Positions 35,792-44,140 of a stretch of DNA of 64,000 nt are shown piece after piece (position 1 is the stretch's first letter; each line of letters opens with the position of its first letter). The notes under the pieces were generated by a model. That model was not told the DNA's origin. It ran no database searches and was given only the letters and a program-made list of their open reading frames with translations. The position numbers and the translations under genes were made by a program. The DNA is from Alphaproteobacteria bacterium (GTDB taxonomy: Bacteria > Pseudomonadota > Alphaproteobacteria > JAVJRE01), in the NCBI GenBank assembly GCA_040218575.1, contig JAVJRE010000006.1, positions 310,001 through 374,000 on the forward strand. The letters run 5' to 3'.

Positions 35792-36167
35792 CTTCGCCGC
35801 CGTCTTCGGCGAAGCGCGCCAGGGACTGCAGGGTGGCCCGCCACAGGCGACGGTTGCCGGCGAGCCAGGTCTCCACCACCTCGAGGGCGGCGGGATCCAG
35901 GGTGCAGCGGTGGACGCGGCCGTCAATGGCCCGCCGGACCAGACCGGCCTGCTCCAGCACCCGGATGTGCTTGGAGGCTGACGGCAGGGCCATGGCGAAG
36001 GGAGCGGCCAGGTCGGTTACCTTGGCCGGACCTCCGGCCAGACGGTCGAGCATGGCGCGGCGGTGGCGGTTGGCCAGGGCGCGGAACAGCCGGTCGAGAT
36101 CGGCCTCGAGCGCCGCTTCTGGCGCACAGGGCCGGGAAGAAGGCGGGGCAGAGGGCAAAGTCATCAT
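35784..36167 (-). CDS. ArsR-family transcriptional regulator
   Basis: A 127-residue winged-helix repressor. The recognition helix lies in PSASKHIRVLEQAGLVRR. The preceding LFRALANRHRRAMLDRLAGG is the typical ArsR start of the fold. No cysteine-rich metal site is visible, so it probably belongs to the ArsR group paired with SRPBCC proteins rather than to metal sensors. Two adjacent ATGs are possible (36167 and 36164). There is no ribosome site, and the promoter places the +1 at the first ATG. It is divergent from a second SRPBCC gene. Confidence 0.9.
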   Translation of the reverse strand: MMTLPSAPPSSRPCAPEAALEADLDRLFRALANRHRRAMLDRLAGGPAKVTDLAAPFAMALPSASKHIRVLEQAGLVRRAIDGRVHRCTLDPAALEVVETWLAGNRRLWRATLQSLARFAEDGGEGG

Positions 36168-36173
36168 TGACGG

Positions 36174-36202
36174 ATACTAAGCCAGGATGGAAACTTAGCC
36201 AA
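36174..36202 (-). promoter_or_regulatory. Candidate arsR promoter with +1 at the start codon
   Basis: On the minus strand TTGGCT (plus-strand 36197-36202), a 17-bp spacer, then TAGTAT (plus-strand 36174-36179). The -10 box ends 6 nt before the ATG at 36167, so the predicted transcript would begin at the A of the start codon. Both hexamers lie within the 17-bp repeat array. Confidence 0.55.
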
Positions 36203-36226
36203 TAGGGAAACTAAACCAGTAGGGAC
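36176..36226. repeat. Three head-to-tail 17-bp repeats, candidate operator
   Basis: Exact 17-bp register: actaagccaggatggaa (36176), acttagccaatagggaa (36193) and actaaaccagtagggac (36210). Consensus ACTWARCCARNAKGGAM. They fill the 70-bp gap between the divergent arsR and SRPBCC genes and cover the arsR promoter. They are the obvious candidate binding sites for the ArsR protein, though none is a classic palindrome. Confidence 0.85.
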
Positions 36227-36237
36227 GGAGCACTGCC

Positions 36238-36624
36238 ATGAGCGAACCCATCCACCAGGACGTCGTGTTGCCGGCGCCGCCGGCGGCGGTCTATGCGGCG
36301 TTGACCGACGGCAAGGCGTTCGCCGCCTTCAGTGGCGGCACGGCGCAAATCGAGACCGAGGTCGGCGGCGCGTTCTCGCTGTTCGACGGCCGCATCACCG
36401 GCCGCACCATCGAGGCGATCCCGGCCAGCCGCCTGGTCCAGGCGTGGCGGGCGGGCAACTGGGACGATGGGGTCTATTCGCTGGTGCGGTTCGACCTGGC
36501 GGCAGAGGGTAAGGGGACGCGACTGACCCTCACGCACGATGCCTTTCCCGACGCCATGCGGCCCCATCTGGAGGGTGGCTGGCCGGCCATGTACTGGCAG
36601 CCGCTGACCAAACACTTCACCTGA
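36238..36624 (+). CDS. SRPBCC (AHSA1-type) domain protein
   Basis: A 128-residue START-like protein. It begins IHQDVVLPAPPAAVYAALTD, has a GGAFSLFDGRITGRTIE core, LVQAWRAGNWDDGVYS, and ends in HLEGGWPAMYWQPLTKHF, typical of the AHSA1 subfamily. It is transcribed away from arsR across the repeat array, so both SRPBCC genes probably answer to the same regulator. The start codon follows GGACGGAG. The ligand is unknown. Confidence 0.87.
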   Translation: MSEPIHQDVVLPAPPAAVYAALTDGKAFAAFSGGTAQIETEVGGAFSLFDGRITGRTIEAIPASRLVQAWRAGNWDDGVYSLVRFDLAAEGKGTRLTLTHDAFPDAMRPHLEGGWPAMYWQPLTKHFT

Positions 36625-36646
36625 TTTTATAGGGGCGCCTGGCTGT

Positions 36647-38284
36647 TCAGGTCCGCCCACACCGCCGGAATACCAGGCCGGTCGCCCCATAGGAGGTGTG
36701 GCGAAAGACGGCGCTGCGGCCATCCGGGCCGGGCGGGTCGAAGGCCAGGGCGTGACTCTGGCCATCGGCCGTGCGGAGCTGGAACAGGCCGGGATAATCG
36801 GCCGCCAGCGGCGTCAGGGTTGGCGACGGAGTCGGGGGCTGGCCGGCGGTTGCCGGGCCGTAAGTGATGGTCAGGTCGCCATCATCGTCGGCGCTGACCG
36901 TATGAACGGCGCCGGTTGCTGCATGGCTGTAGCGGCCCACATAGGGCGCCGGATCCACCGCCGGCGCGGGTGGGCGCTGGTCGGGCAGGCGCACCAGGCG
37001 ACTGCGGCGGCCGCCCCAGTGGAGGGTGAAGGAACCATCCCGGTCCGGCGCCAGACGGGTCGGCGCGCTGGCGCCGAAGCCGCTTTCATAGGCGCCGCCA
37101 GCTACCGGATGCAGGGCCACCGGCAGACCCAGAAGGTCGCCGTCGAGACCACCGGCGCCGGAGGCGCCAAGCGTCAGCGTCTCGCCGGTCTGCGGGTCCA
37201 TATAGCGGCCGGCGCCGCCGGCCGTGGTTGAGCCACTGACGGGCCCGGTGCGGCCATGAGTCGGCGCACCGTCGGCTGACGGCAGGTCGCAGATCCGCTC
37301 GATCAGCCGGGCCAGTCGCGGCCGGATGGCGATGCCGCTCCGGGCGACCGTATAGACCAGGCCCAGACCATAGTCGGGCAGCCAGGCGATGACCGACTCC
37401 GAGCCCGGTTGCATGCCGCCGTGATAGCGCACCGTCAGGCCGTGCAGGCGGTCGAGGCGCAGGCCCTGGCCATAGGTGAGGGTGGTTCCGTCGGTCAGCC
37501 GGGTCGGCCATGACAGGGCGGCGGCCGGACCATTATCACGCAGGGCCCAGGCCAGGCGGGCCAGGTCCGCCAGGCGGCCGGCGAGTCCGGACGGGCCGAA
37601 CACTCCCCATGACCGCACTTCTGCCAGGCCCGCGCCGAACGGAGCATGGCCACGCGCCATGCCGGCCCGCTCGGCGCTGTCGGCCGCCGCCCGGTCTTCC
37701 ACCAGGCGCAGGCCCGGAGCGGTCAGCGGCCGGGCAATCTCTTCGGCCAGCAGGCATTGGCGCGAGCGGCCGGTGGCCGCCTCGGCGGCCAGAACCGCAA
37801 GCACGTAGTTCAGGTGGGTATAGAGGAAGCGCCCGCCCACCGGGTCCACCGGCACGATGCCGGCGTCCAGCACCGCCCGCCAGCCCGCGCCGTCGGGCGG
37901 CCCGGCGTCATGGCCGGTCAGCAGCCGGACGGTTGGCCCGTCCAGCAGGCCGCTGGTCATGGACAGCAGAGCGGCCAGCGGCACACGGACCGGCAGGCGC
38001 AGCCCCGGCAGGAGCGCACGAAGGTCCTGTGACAGGGACAGGTGGCCGGCCCGAGCCAGACGGTGGATGAGCAGTGCGGTCACGGTCTTGGCCACCGACG
38101 AGACAAAAAAGAGCGTGTCGGGACCGGCCATCGGCCCGTCCGCACGCTGTCGCCCGCGCCAGTGGCACACCATCCGGCCATCGGCGCCGATCAGGGCGAG
38201 GCCGGCCGCCGGCCCGTCCGGCTCGTGCCAGCCGTTGAAGCAGGCGACGGCGCGGTCGGCGCCGGCTGACGAAAACCCCGTCAT
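36647..38284 (-). CDS. Serine hydrolase of the beta-lactamase/class C family
   Basis: A 545-residue protein. Residues 1-340 are a penicillin-binding-protein-like domain of the S12 type: SxxK motif SVAK in FFVSSVAKTVTALL and the third motif as HGG in YHGGMQPGSES. At the place of the usual YxN motif it has YTH (in FLYTHLNYVLAV). Residues about 350-545 are beta-rich, with a PYVGRYSH start, like the C-terminal domains of D-aminopeptidases in this family. No signal peptide is visible, so it may act in the cytoplasm. The substrate (D-amino-acid peptide, ester or other) cannot be told. Confidence 0.82.
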   Translation of the reverse strand: MTGFSSAGADRAVACFNGWHEPDGPAAGLALIGADGRMVCHWRGRQRADGPMAGPDTLFFVSSVAKTVTALLIHRLARAGHLSLSQDLRALLPGLRLPVRVPLAALLSMTSGLLDGPTVRLLTGHDAGPPDGAGWRAVLDAGIVPVDPVGGRFLYTHLNYVLAVLAAEAATGRSRQCLLAEEIARPLTAPGLRLVEDRAAADSAERAGMARGHAPFGAGLAEVRSWGVFGPSGLAGRLADLARLAWALRDNGPAAALSWPTRLTDGTTLTYGQGLRLDRLHGLTVRYHGGMQPGSESVIAWLPDYGLGLVYTVARSGIAIRPRLARLIERICDLPSADGAPTHGRTGPVSGSTTAGGAGRYMDPQTGETLTLGASGAGGLDGDLLGLPVALHPVAGGAYESGFGASAPTRLAPDRDGSFTLHWGGRRSRLVRLPDQRPPAPAVDPAPYVGRYSHAATGAVHTVSADDDGDLTITYGPATAGQPPTPSPTLTPLAADYPGLFQLRTADGQSHALAFDPPGPDGRSAVFRHTSYGATGLVFRRCGRT

Positions 38285-38428
38285 GCGTCTGTCATGGCCG
38301 GCGCACTGGCGCTAGGCTCGCCCGTGGGCCGAAGCGCGGGAGCGAATCGCAGACGCCAGTCGGGGGCGAGCCGGGGCGGCCTTGTGAAACGGGCGCGGGC
38401 CCGGAAGAAAGCGCATTTGGGGGACAGC

Positions 38429-40495
38429 ATGACACGCATCATGACAGAGTTTCCGACACCGTTCCGGGTGATCGAGAATCTGTGGGTGACGCTGCCGGAC
38501 GGTGAACGCATGGCGGCGCGGGCCTGGATGCCGGAGGGGTCGGAGACGAAACCGGTGCCGGCGATCATCAAGTATATCCCCTATCGCAAGCGCGACCGCA
38601 CCCGTGGCGGCGACGAGGCCCTGATGCCCTACTTCGCCGGCCATGGCTATGCCTGCCTGCGCGTCGACATGCGCGGCTCCGGCGATTCCGACGGGCTGAT
38701 GGAGGACGAGTATCTTGAGCAGGAGCTGCAGGACGGTAAGGACGCCATCGCCTGGATTGCGGAGCAGCCGTGGTGCGACGGCAATGTGGGCATCATCGGC
38801 ATATCGTGGAGCGGCTTCAACGGCCTGCAGATCGCTGCCCGGCGTCCGCCGGCGCTGAAGGCGGTGATCACCGCCTGCTCCACCGATGACCGCTATGCCG
38901 ACGACATGCACTACATGGGCGGTTGTCTGCTGAACGACTGTCTCGACTGGGGCGCCAGCTTCTTCAACACCCTGCATACGCCGCCGGACCCGGAGATTCG
39001 CGATGACTGGCGCCAGCAGTGGATACGCCGGCTGGACAACGGCACCTTCCCCATGGCGGCGTGGCTGAAACACCAGCGGCGCGACGCCTTCTGGAAGCAT
39101 GGCAGCGTCAATGAGGACTGGTCCGCCATCCAGTGCCCGGTCTTTGCCATGGGCGGCTGGATGGACGGCTATTCCAACGCCATTCCACGCCTGCTGGAAA
39201 ATCTGACGGTGCCGCGCATGGGGCTGATCGGGCCGTGGGCGCACCTCTATGGCCATCAGGGCCGGCCCGGCCCGGCCATGGACTTCCTGGCCATGTGCGT
39301 ACGCTGGTGGGACCAGTGGTTGAAGGGCGTCGATACGGGCGTCACCCGCGAGCCCATGCTGCGCGCCTACATGCAGGAGCGGGTGCCGGCCAGGGGCCTG
39401 TATGACGTTTGTCCGGGCCGCTGGGTGGCGGAAGACAGCTGGCCGTCGGCGCGCATCACGCGACAGGATTGGGTCCTGAACGGCGATGGGCGCCTGACGC
39501 CGCGGCCGCCGGGCGCGACTCGTGAGGCGGCGGCCGACCCGCAGGCGGGTGCGGACCAAACGCGACTGGACCTGCAATCGCCGCAGACCGTGGGCATTGC
39601 CGGCGGTGAATGGTGCGCCTATGGCACCGGCGGTTACGGCCCGCAATTTCCCGCCGATCAGCGGCAGGACGATGCCCGCAGTCTGGTGTTCGAGAGCGAG
39701 CCCCTGCAGGAGCGGGTTGAGATCCTCGGTCAGCCACGGGTCCGCCTGCGTCTGGCGGTGGACCGGCCGGCGGCGTTCGTCGCCGTGCGCCTGAACGATG
39801 TGCATACCGACGGCAGCGTGTCGCGGGCCAGTTTCGGCGTGCTCAACCTGACCCACCGCAACGGCTCTGAATCACCGCAAGCGATTGAGCCGGGTGAAAC
39901 CATGACGGTGGATGTCAAGCTGAACGACATCGCCTATGCCTTCGAGGCCGGGCATCGCATTCGCTTTGCCATTTCGACCACCTACTGGCCGATGATCTGG
40001 CCGTCACCCGAACCGGTGACCCTCAGCCTGTGGGCCGGCGCCAGCCATCTCAGCCTGCCGCTCCGGCCGGCGCGGCCGGCGGATAGCGAGCTGGACCTGG
40101 GTGAGCCGGTGGTGCTGGCGGGAATGGCCGGCGAGGCGCTGGAGGCGCCGTCGGGTGAGCGGGTGCTACATCACGACTTTGGCGACGACACGGTGGTGAT
40201 CGAGGCATCGGAGAATGCCGGCCGCTTCCGCATTGGCGATACCGGCACGGAGCTGTCCGGGGAGCAGAGCGAGCGCTTTGAGATCCGCGAGGGCGATCCG
40301 CTGTCCTGCGCCAGCGAAATCACCAAGACCATGGCCTTTCATCGCGACGGCTGGACAATCCATGTGGAGGCTACGGCAGCGTTGACCGCGACGGTGGATA
40401 GCTGGTTGCTGAAGGGCCACATCCGGGTGACGGAAGGCGACAAGGTGGTGTTCGAAAAAATCTATGACTGCCCGACGCCGCGCGACCACTGCTAG
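38429..40495 (+). CDS. CocE/NonD-family hydrolase (peptidase S15 type)
   Basis: An alpha/beta hydrolase of 688 residues; GGGGGACAG precedes the ATG at 38429. The nucleophile is the Ser in IGISWSGFNG. The likely acid is in GGWMDGYSNA and the likely His in GPWAHLYGHQG. An oxyanion region is IPYRKRDRTRGGDEAL. The C-terminal third is the jelly-roll domain of the X-Pro dipeptidyl-peptidase/CocE family (LVFESEPL, VRLNDVHTDGS, PGETMTVDVKL, HRIRFAISTTYWP). No export signal is visible. It probably cleaves an ester or acyl peptide; being next to a serine hydrolase hints at a shared catabolic role, which is inference only. Confidence 0.88.
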   Translation: MTRIMTEFPTPFRVIENLWVTLPDGERMAARAWMPEGSETKPVPAIIKYIPYRKRDRTRGGDEALMPYFAGHGYACLRVDMRGSGDSDGLMEDEYLEQELQDGKDAIAWIAEQPWCDGNVGIIGISWSGFNGLQIAARRPPALKAVITACSTDDRYADDMHYMGGCLLNDCLDWGASFFNTLHTPPDPEIRDDWRQQWIRRLDNGTFPMAAWLKHQRRDAFWKHGSVNEDWSAIQCPVFAMGGWMDGYSNAIPRLLENLTVPRMGLIGPWAHLYGHQGRPGPAMDFLAMCVRWWDQWLKGVDTGVTREPMLRAYMQERVPARGLYDVCPGRWVAEDSWPSARITRQDWVLNGDGRLTPRPPGATREAAADPQAGADQTRLDLQSPQTVGIAGGEWCAYGTGGYGPQFPADQRQDDARSLVFESEPLQERVEILGQPRVRLRLAVDRPAAFVAVRLNDVHTDGSVSRASFGVLNLTHRNGSESPQAIEPGETMTVDVKLNDIAYAFEAGHRIRFAISTTYWPMIWPSPEPVTLSLWAGASHLSLPLRPARPADSELDLGEPVVLAGMAGEALEAPSGERVLHHDFGDDTVVIEASENAGRFRIGDTGTELSGEQSERFEIREGDPLSCASEITKTMAFHRDGWTIHVEATAALTATVDSWLLKGHIRVTEGDKVVFEKIYDCPTPRDHC

Positions 40496-40528
40496 ACGGT
40501 CGCCGGTGGCGGGGAGTCAGCCAGACGG

Positions 40529-41518
40529 TTATGTGATGGCATAGGCGCGATAGCCGGTGCGCCACAGGCCGCCGGTGTGACGCGCTTCATAGAGCATGTG
40601 CAGGCGATCATCACCGCGCCAGCATTCGAACTTCTCGATCACCTCTTCCGGCCCCAACGGCTTGTCCACTTCCGAACGCCAGACCGGATCGAGAAACAGC
40701 GGATCGTCGGGGCGGGCCAGGGCCAGGGCCATGAGACAGACATTGCGGGTCGGCCGGGTGTAGTAGAAATAGGGCCTGAAACCGCCGAGGTCGGTGCCCC
40801 GTTCCAGATTGCCGCCGCAGCGAGCGGCGATCCAGCGGTCGGGCTGAAACGGCAGCGGACTGTCCCGGTGACGCTCTTGCAGCGTCAGGGTGCCAGCATC
40901 GCCGTCAAAGACCAGGCGGGCCCAGGCCAGGCGGCCTGTGGTTTCATCCACGTGGTAGGAATCATAGCCCAGCCAGAACGTAAAACGCTGGCCGTCATGG
41001 CTGATCGGCTCGAAGCAGCCATTGGCTTCCAGGCTGGCCACGTCCGGAGCGCCGCCTTCCCATTCCCACGCCTCCTGTGGCGCCATGGAAAATCGGGGAA
41101 TGCGCGTGAACGGACCTTCGGGCGTCGGCGCCAGCGACGCGGCCAGGCCACGCCCCCAGGAGTGGAAGGCAAGCCACTGATCAGCCGCCACACGAACCAC
41201 TAGATGGATGACCGCCCACAACTCTTCGCCGAGCGGCGACAGGACGGTGTGGGGCTGGCCGGCCTGCAGATCGTCGGTGGAGAAGGAGCGCACCTGGCTG
41301 ACCCACTGGCCGGACGCGCTGTGGGTGGTGGTGTAGAGCCTGGTGCGCCCGTCGCCGTCGCACCAGATTCGGCCGTCGGGCGCGAAGGCCAGCGTACCGA
41401 AACCGGCATGACCCTGGTCCGGCAGCACATGGGGGATGCAGCGCTCCAGCACCAGGTGGCAGCCCGGCAGATCGATGGGCAGGGCGTCCGATGGCCCGAG
41501 GCGGATAGGCTCGATCAT
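40529..41518 (-). CDS. Unrecognised 329-residue protein, possibly beta-propeller
   Basis: I do not recognise this family. The protein is rich in Trp, Asp and Gly, with strand-like pieces such as LAFAPDGRIWCDGDG, RLYTTTHSASGQWVSQV, WLAFHSWGRG, FTFWLGYDSYHVDE and DRLHMLYEARHTGGLWRTGY. These read like blades of a propeller, as in glycoside hydrolase families 32/43/68. A YYTRPTRNVCLMALAL stretch lies near residue 250. There is no signal peptide or TM segment. It converges on the CocE-family gene (33 bp between stops), and the gap of 140 bp to the next gene upstream holds nothing obvious. Confidence 0.6.
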   Translation of the reverse strand: MIEPIRLGPSDALPIDLPGCHLVLERCIPHVLPDQGHAGFGTLAFAPDGRIWCDGDGRTRLYTTTHSASGQWVSQVRSFSTDDLQAGQPHTVLSPLGEELWAVIHLVVRVAADQWLAFHSWGRGLAASLAPTPEGPFTRIPRFSMAPQEAWEWEGGAPDVASLEANGCFEPISHDGQRFTFWLGYDSYHVDETTGRLAWARLVFDGDAGTLTLQERHRDSPLPFQPDRWIAARCGGNLERGTDLGGFRPYFYYTRPTRNVCLMALALARPDDPLFLDPVWRSEVDKPLGPEEVIEKFECWRGDDRLHMLYEARHTGGLWRTGYRAYAIT

Positions 41519-41658
41519 GGCGGATCCTTGTTGCGGCCGCGGGTATGGTGTCGCGCGGTCATTGAACGATGCCGCCAGCGGCCAGACAATAGACGGTCTG
41601 CCGCGCCTGGCGGCTCACCAGGCGGCTCAACCGCCGGCGCGAGCCGACGGAGTCGGCG

Positions 41659-42030
41659 CTAGCTATGGTCCATCTGCAGCAGCACAAGCAGCAGGAACAG
41701 GATCATGCCGGCCAGGACGATGAGGGACCCCAGGCTGACCAGAGCCGCGCTGCCGCCGGTGGTGCGCATATAGAGGCCGACAATGAAAATCAGCGCGCCG
41801 GCATTGGCCGTCCAGAACTGAAAGCGGGCAACAGGGGAGTTGGTGATCTCCGGCCAGGCGCGAAAGGTCAGGCCATAGACAGCGAAACTGACCCAGCCCA
41901 CAAGATTCAGATGGCCGTGCACCGGCGACAGGCTGAAGTCCTCATGAAGGCCGCTCCATATGCCGAGCGCCATTCCGGCGATGGCGTAAATGATAGCGGC
42001 GGTAATGTAGTAGCCGGCGAGGTTGCGCAT
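41659..42030 (-). CDS. Small membrane protein resembling part of heme-copper oxidase subunit I
   Basis: A 123-residue protein with four predicted TM helices (about 5-25, 40-60, 70-90 and 96-118). SPVHGHLNLVGWVSFAVYGL contains paired His residues in a helix start that resembles a segment of cytochrome oxidase subunit I. Similar short proteins are often named cytochrome-c oxidase, though they cannot form a full oxidase. The start is set by AAAGGAG with correct spacing. Two copies of a 24-bp repeat and part of a third stand directly before it. Its role is unknown. Confidence 0.72.
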   Translation of the reverse strand: MRNLAGYYITAAIIYAIAGMALGIWSGLHEDFSLSPVHGHLNLVGWVSFAVYGLTFRAWPEITNSPVARFQFWTANAGALIFIVGLYMRTTGGSAALVSLGSLIVLAGMILFLLLVLLQMDHS

Positions 42031-42041
42031 GACTGTGCTCC

Positions 42042-42096
42042 TTTGCGGATCCGGGTGCGGGCCGGTTTGCGGGCGCGAATGCGGGCCGATTTGCGG
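42042..42096 (-). repeat. 24-bp tandem repeat in the leader of the membrane-protein gene
   Basis: TTTGCGG occurs at exactly 24-bp steps (42042, 42066, 42090), and the intervening sequence (ending TGCGGGCCGG or TGCGGGCCGA) is also conserved. On the minus strand the last unit runs into the ribosome site and ATG at 42030. Confidence 0.8.
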
Positions 42097-42217
42097 CCCT
42101 GGTCGGGTCGGCCGGACGGATCGTTGGACGACGCCCGGCAGCAGGCGATAATCGTGCGAAAATTCGTGCAGCGCGCAAGAGAGCAGCCCGCGGCCGGCCA
42201 GGCGCCGGCGACGGAAT

Positions 42218-42265
42218 AACAGGACGACAGGGCGATAGGGTGACACGGTAACGGGGCAACAGGGC
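42218..42265 (+). repeat. Six head-to-tail octamers (RACAGGGY)
   Basis: In strict 8-bp register: AACAGGAC, GACAGGGC, GATAGGGT, GACACGGT, AACGGGGC, AACAGGGC. The array ends 33 bp before the aldehyde dehydrogenase start codon, whose own ribosome site is AGGAGG. It could be a binding array, a variable leader or a chance expansion. Confidence 0.8.
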
Positions 42266-42298
42266 AGCGGTCATTCGCTCCAACAGGAGGACAAGGCC

Positions 42299-43762
42299 AT
42301 GGCGGGACTGAACATACTGGAAGACCGGCAACTGGCGCGCAGCGCCGCCTATGTGAAGGGCGCGTGGATTGCGGCCGATGACAAGGCGACGCTGGAGGTG
42401 ATCAACCCGGCGACGGGCGAAACGCTGACCGCCGTGCCGGACATGGGCGCGGTCGAGACGCGGCGGGCCATCGAAGCCGCGGACGCCGCCTGGCCGGCGT
42501 GGCGCAGCAAGACAGCGAAAGAGCGGGCGGCGGTGCTGCGCCGCTGGTACGACCTGATCATGGCCCATGCGGACGATCTGGCGCGGCTGATGACCCTGGA
42601 GCAGGGCAAGCCATTGGCCGAGGCGCGCGGCGAAGTGGTGTATGGCGCCAGCTTCGTCGAATGGTTCGCCGAGGAAGGCAAACGCATCTATGGCGAGACG
42701 GTGCCCAGCCACAAGGCCGATGCGCGTATCCTGGTGCTGCGTCAGCCGGTCGGTGTGGTCGGCGCAGTCACACCGTGGAACTTCCCGCTGGCCATGATCA
42801 CCCGCAAGGTCGCGCCGGCCCTGGCCGCCGGCTGCCCGGTGGTGGTGAAGCCGGCGGCGGCGACGCCGCTGTCGGCACTGGCGCTGGCGGTTCTGGCGGA
42901 GCGGGCAGAGCTGCCGGCCGGTGTATTCAATGTAGTGACCGGCGACGCCAGGGCCATTGGCGGCGAACTGACGTCGAACAGTCTGGTGCGCAAAATCACC
43001 TTCACCGGGTCCACAGAAGTGGGCAAGGTGCTGATGCGGCAGTCGGCCGACACGGTGAAGAAGATATCGCTGGAGCTTGGCGGCAACGCACCGTTCATCG
43101 TGTTTGACGATGCGGACCTGGATGCGGCGGTGGCCGGCGCCATGGCCTCGAAGTATCGCAATGCCGGCCAGACCTGCGTCTGCGCCAACCGAATCTTCGT
43201 GCAGGACGGTGTCCACGATGCCTTTGTCGAACGTCTGAGCCAGGCCGTCCGGGCCATGACGGTCGGCGATGGCCTCGAGGATGGCGTGACGCTGGGCCCG
43301 TTGATCAACCAGGACGGCGTCGAGAAGGTGGAGGCCCATATCGCCGATGCACTGGCCAGGGGTGGCGAGATCAGGACCGGCGGTAAGCGCCACGCGCGGG
43401 GCGGCACCTTCTTTCAGCCGACGGTGCTGACCGGTCTGACCCGGGACATGCAGGCCTTCCGCGAGGAAACCTTCGGGCCGCTGGCGGCGATTGCCCGCTT
43501 CCGCGACGAGGACGAGGTGATCCGCCTGGCCAACGACACGCCCTTCGGCCTGTGCGCCTATTTCTATGCGCGCGATCTGGGCCGCGTCTGGCGTGTGACG
43601 GAGGCGCTGGAGTACGGCATCGTTGGCGTCAATGAGGGCATCATCTCGACCGAGGTAGCGCCGTTCGGCGGGGTCAAGGAGTCCGGCCTGGGCCGCGAAG
43701 GATCACGCCATGGCATCGAAGAGTTCACCGAGATGAAATATGTCCTGATGGGCGGCGTCTGA
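42299..43762 (+). CDS. gabD: NAD(P)-dependent aldehyde dehydrogenase, succinate-semialdehyde type
   Basis: A 487-residue ALDH. Cofactor and active-site motifs are PWNFPLAMITRKVAPALAAG, FTGSTEVGK, the general base Glu in LELGGNAPFIVFDDAD and the nucleophile Cys in RNAGQTCVCANR. The Cys-Val-Cys arrangement and overall wording fit succinate-semialdehyde dehydrogenase GabD, with glutarate-semialdehyde as an alternative. The AGGAGG before ATG 42299 is clear. Two more genes follow with 3-bp and overlapping junctions, so this heads an operon that ends with a regulator. Confidence 0.9.
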   Translation: MAGLNILEDRQLARSAAYVKGAWIAADDKATLEVINPATGETLTAVPDMGAVETRRAIEAADAAWPAWRSKTAKERAAVLRRWYDLIMAHADDLARLMTLEQGKPLAEARGEVVYGASFVEWFAEEGKRIYGETVPSHKADARILVLRQPVGVVGAVTPWNFPLAMITRKVAPALAAGCPVVVKPAAATPLSALALAVLAERAELPAGVFNVVTGDARAIGGELTSNSLVRKITFTGSTEVGKVLMRQSADTVKKISLELGGNAPFIVFDDADLDAAVAGAMASKYRNAGQTCVCANRIFVQDGVHDAFVERLSQAVRAMTVGDGLEDGVTLGPLINQDGVEKVEAHIADALARGGEIRTGGKRHARGGTFFQPTVLTGLTRDMQAFREETFGPLAAIARFRDEDEVIRLANDTPFGLCAYFYARDLGRVWRVTEALEYGIVGVNEGIISTEVAPFGGVKESGLGREGSRHGIEEFTEMKYVLMGGV

Positions 43763-43765
43763 CCG

Positions 43766-44140
43766 ATGACGAGGCGCCCGGCCACCTACCGCCAGTTCTG
43801 GCCATATTATCTGGCCGAGCACAGCCGTCCGGCCACGCGTCATCTGCACATTGCCGGCACCAGCCTGGCCGTGGTGCTGCTGGCGGCGGCGGTCATTGCC
43901 TGGTCCTGGCCGCTGGCGCTGGCCGCCGCCGTCAGCGGCTATGGCCTGGCCTGGATCAGCCATGTGGCGGTGGAGCACAACCGGCCGGCGACGCTGCGCT
44001 ATCCGCTGTGGTCCCTGGCCAGCGATTTTCGACTGTGCGCCCTGTGGTACGGCGGCCGGCTGGCGGCCACCTACCGCCGGTACGGGCTTGATCCGGCCGG
44101 ACCGGCCGGGCCGGATAAACCGGACGGGCCACGGCCATGA
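43766..44140 (+). CDS. DUF962 (Mpo1-like) membrane protein
   Basis: A 124-residue protein with the family marks FWPYYLAEHSRPATRHLHIAGT, VEHNRPATLRYPLWSL and ASDFRLC, and two TM helices in between (about 33-50 and 50-68). Yeast Mpo1 in this family is an Fe(II)-dependent dioxygenase acting on 2-hydroxy fatty acids; the conserved His residues are present here (EHSRP, HLHIAGT, VEHNRP). Bacterial function is not established. It starts 3 bp after the dehydrogenase stop and overlaps the next gene by 4 nt. Confidence 0.85.
   Translation: MTRRPATYRQFWPYYLAEHSRPATRHLHIAGTSLAVVLLAAAVIAWSWPLALAAAVSGYGLAWISHVAVEHNRPATLRYPLWSLASDFRLCALWYGGRLAATYRRYGLDPAGPAGPDKPDGPRP

Noticed and set aside
42042-42246. Upstream in-frame extension of the small membrane protein carrying a Pro/Gln/His repeat
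   Set aside because: A clear AAAGGAG and the first TM helix place the start at 42030; the repeat is better read as leader DNA.
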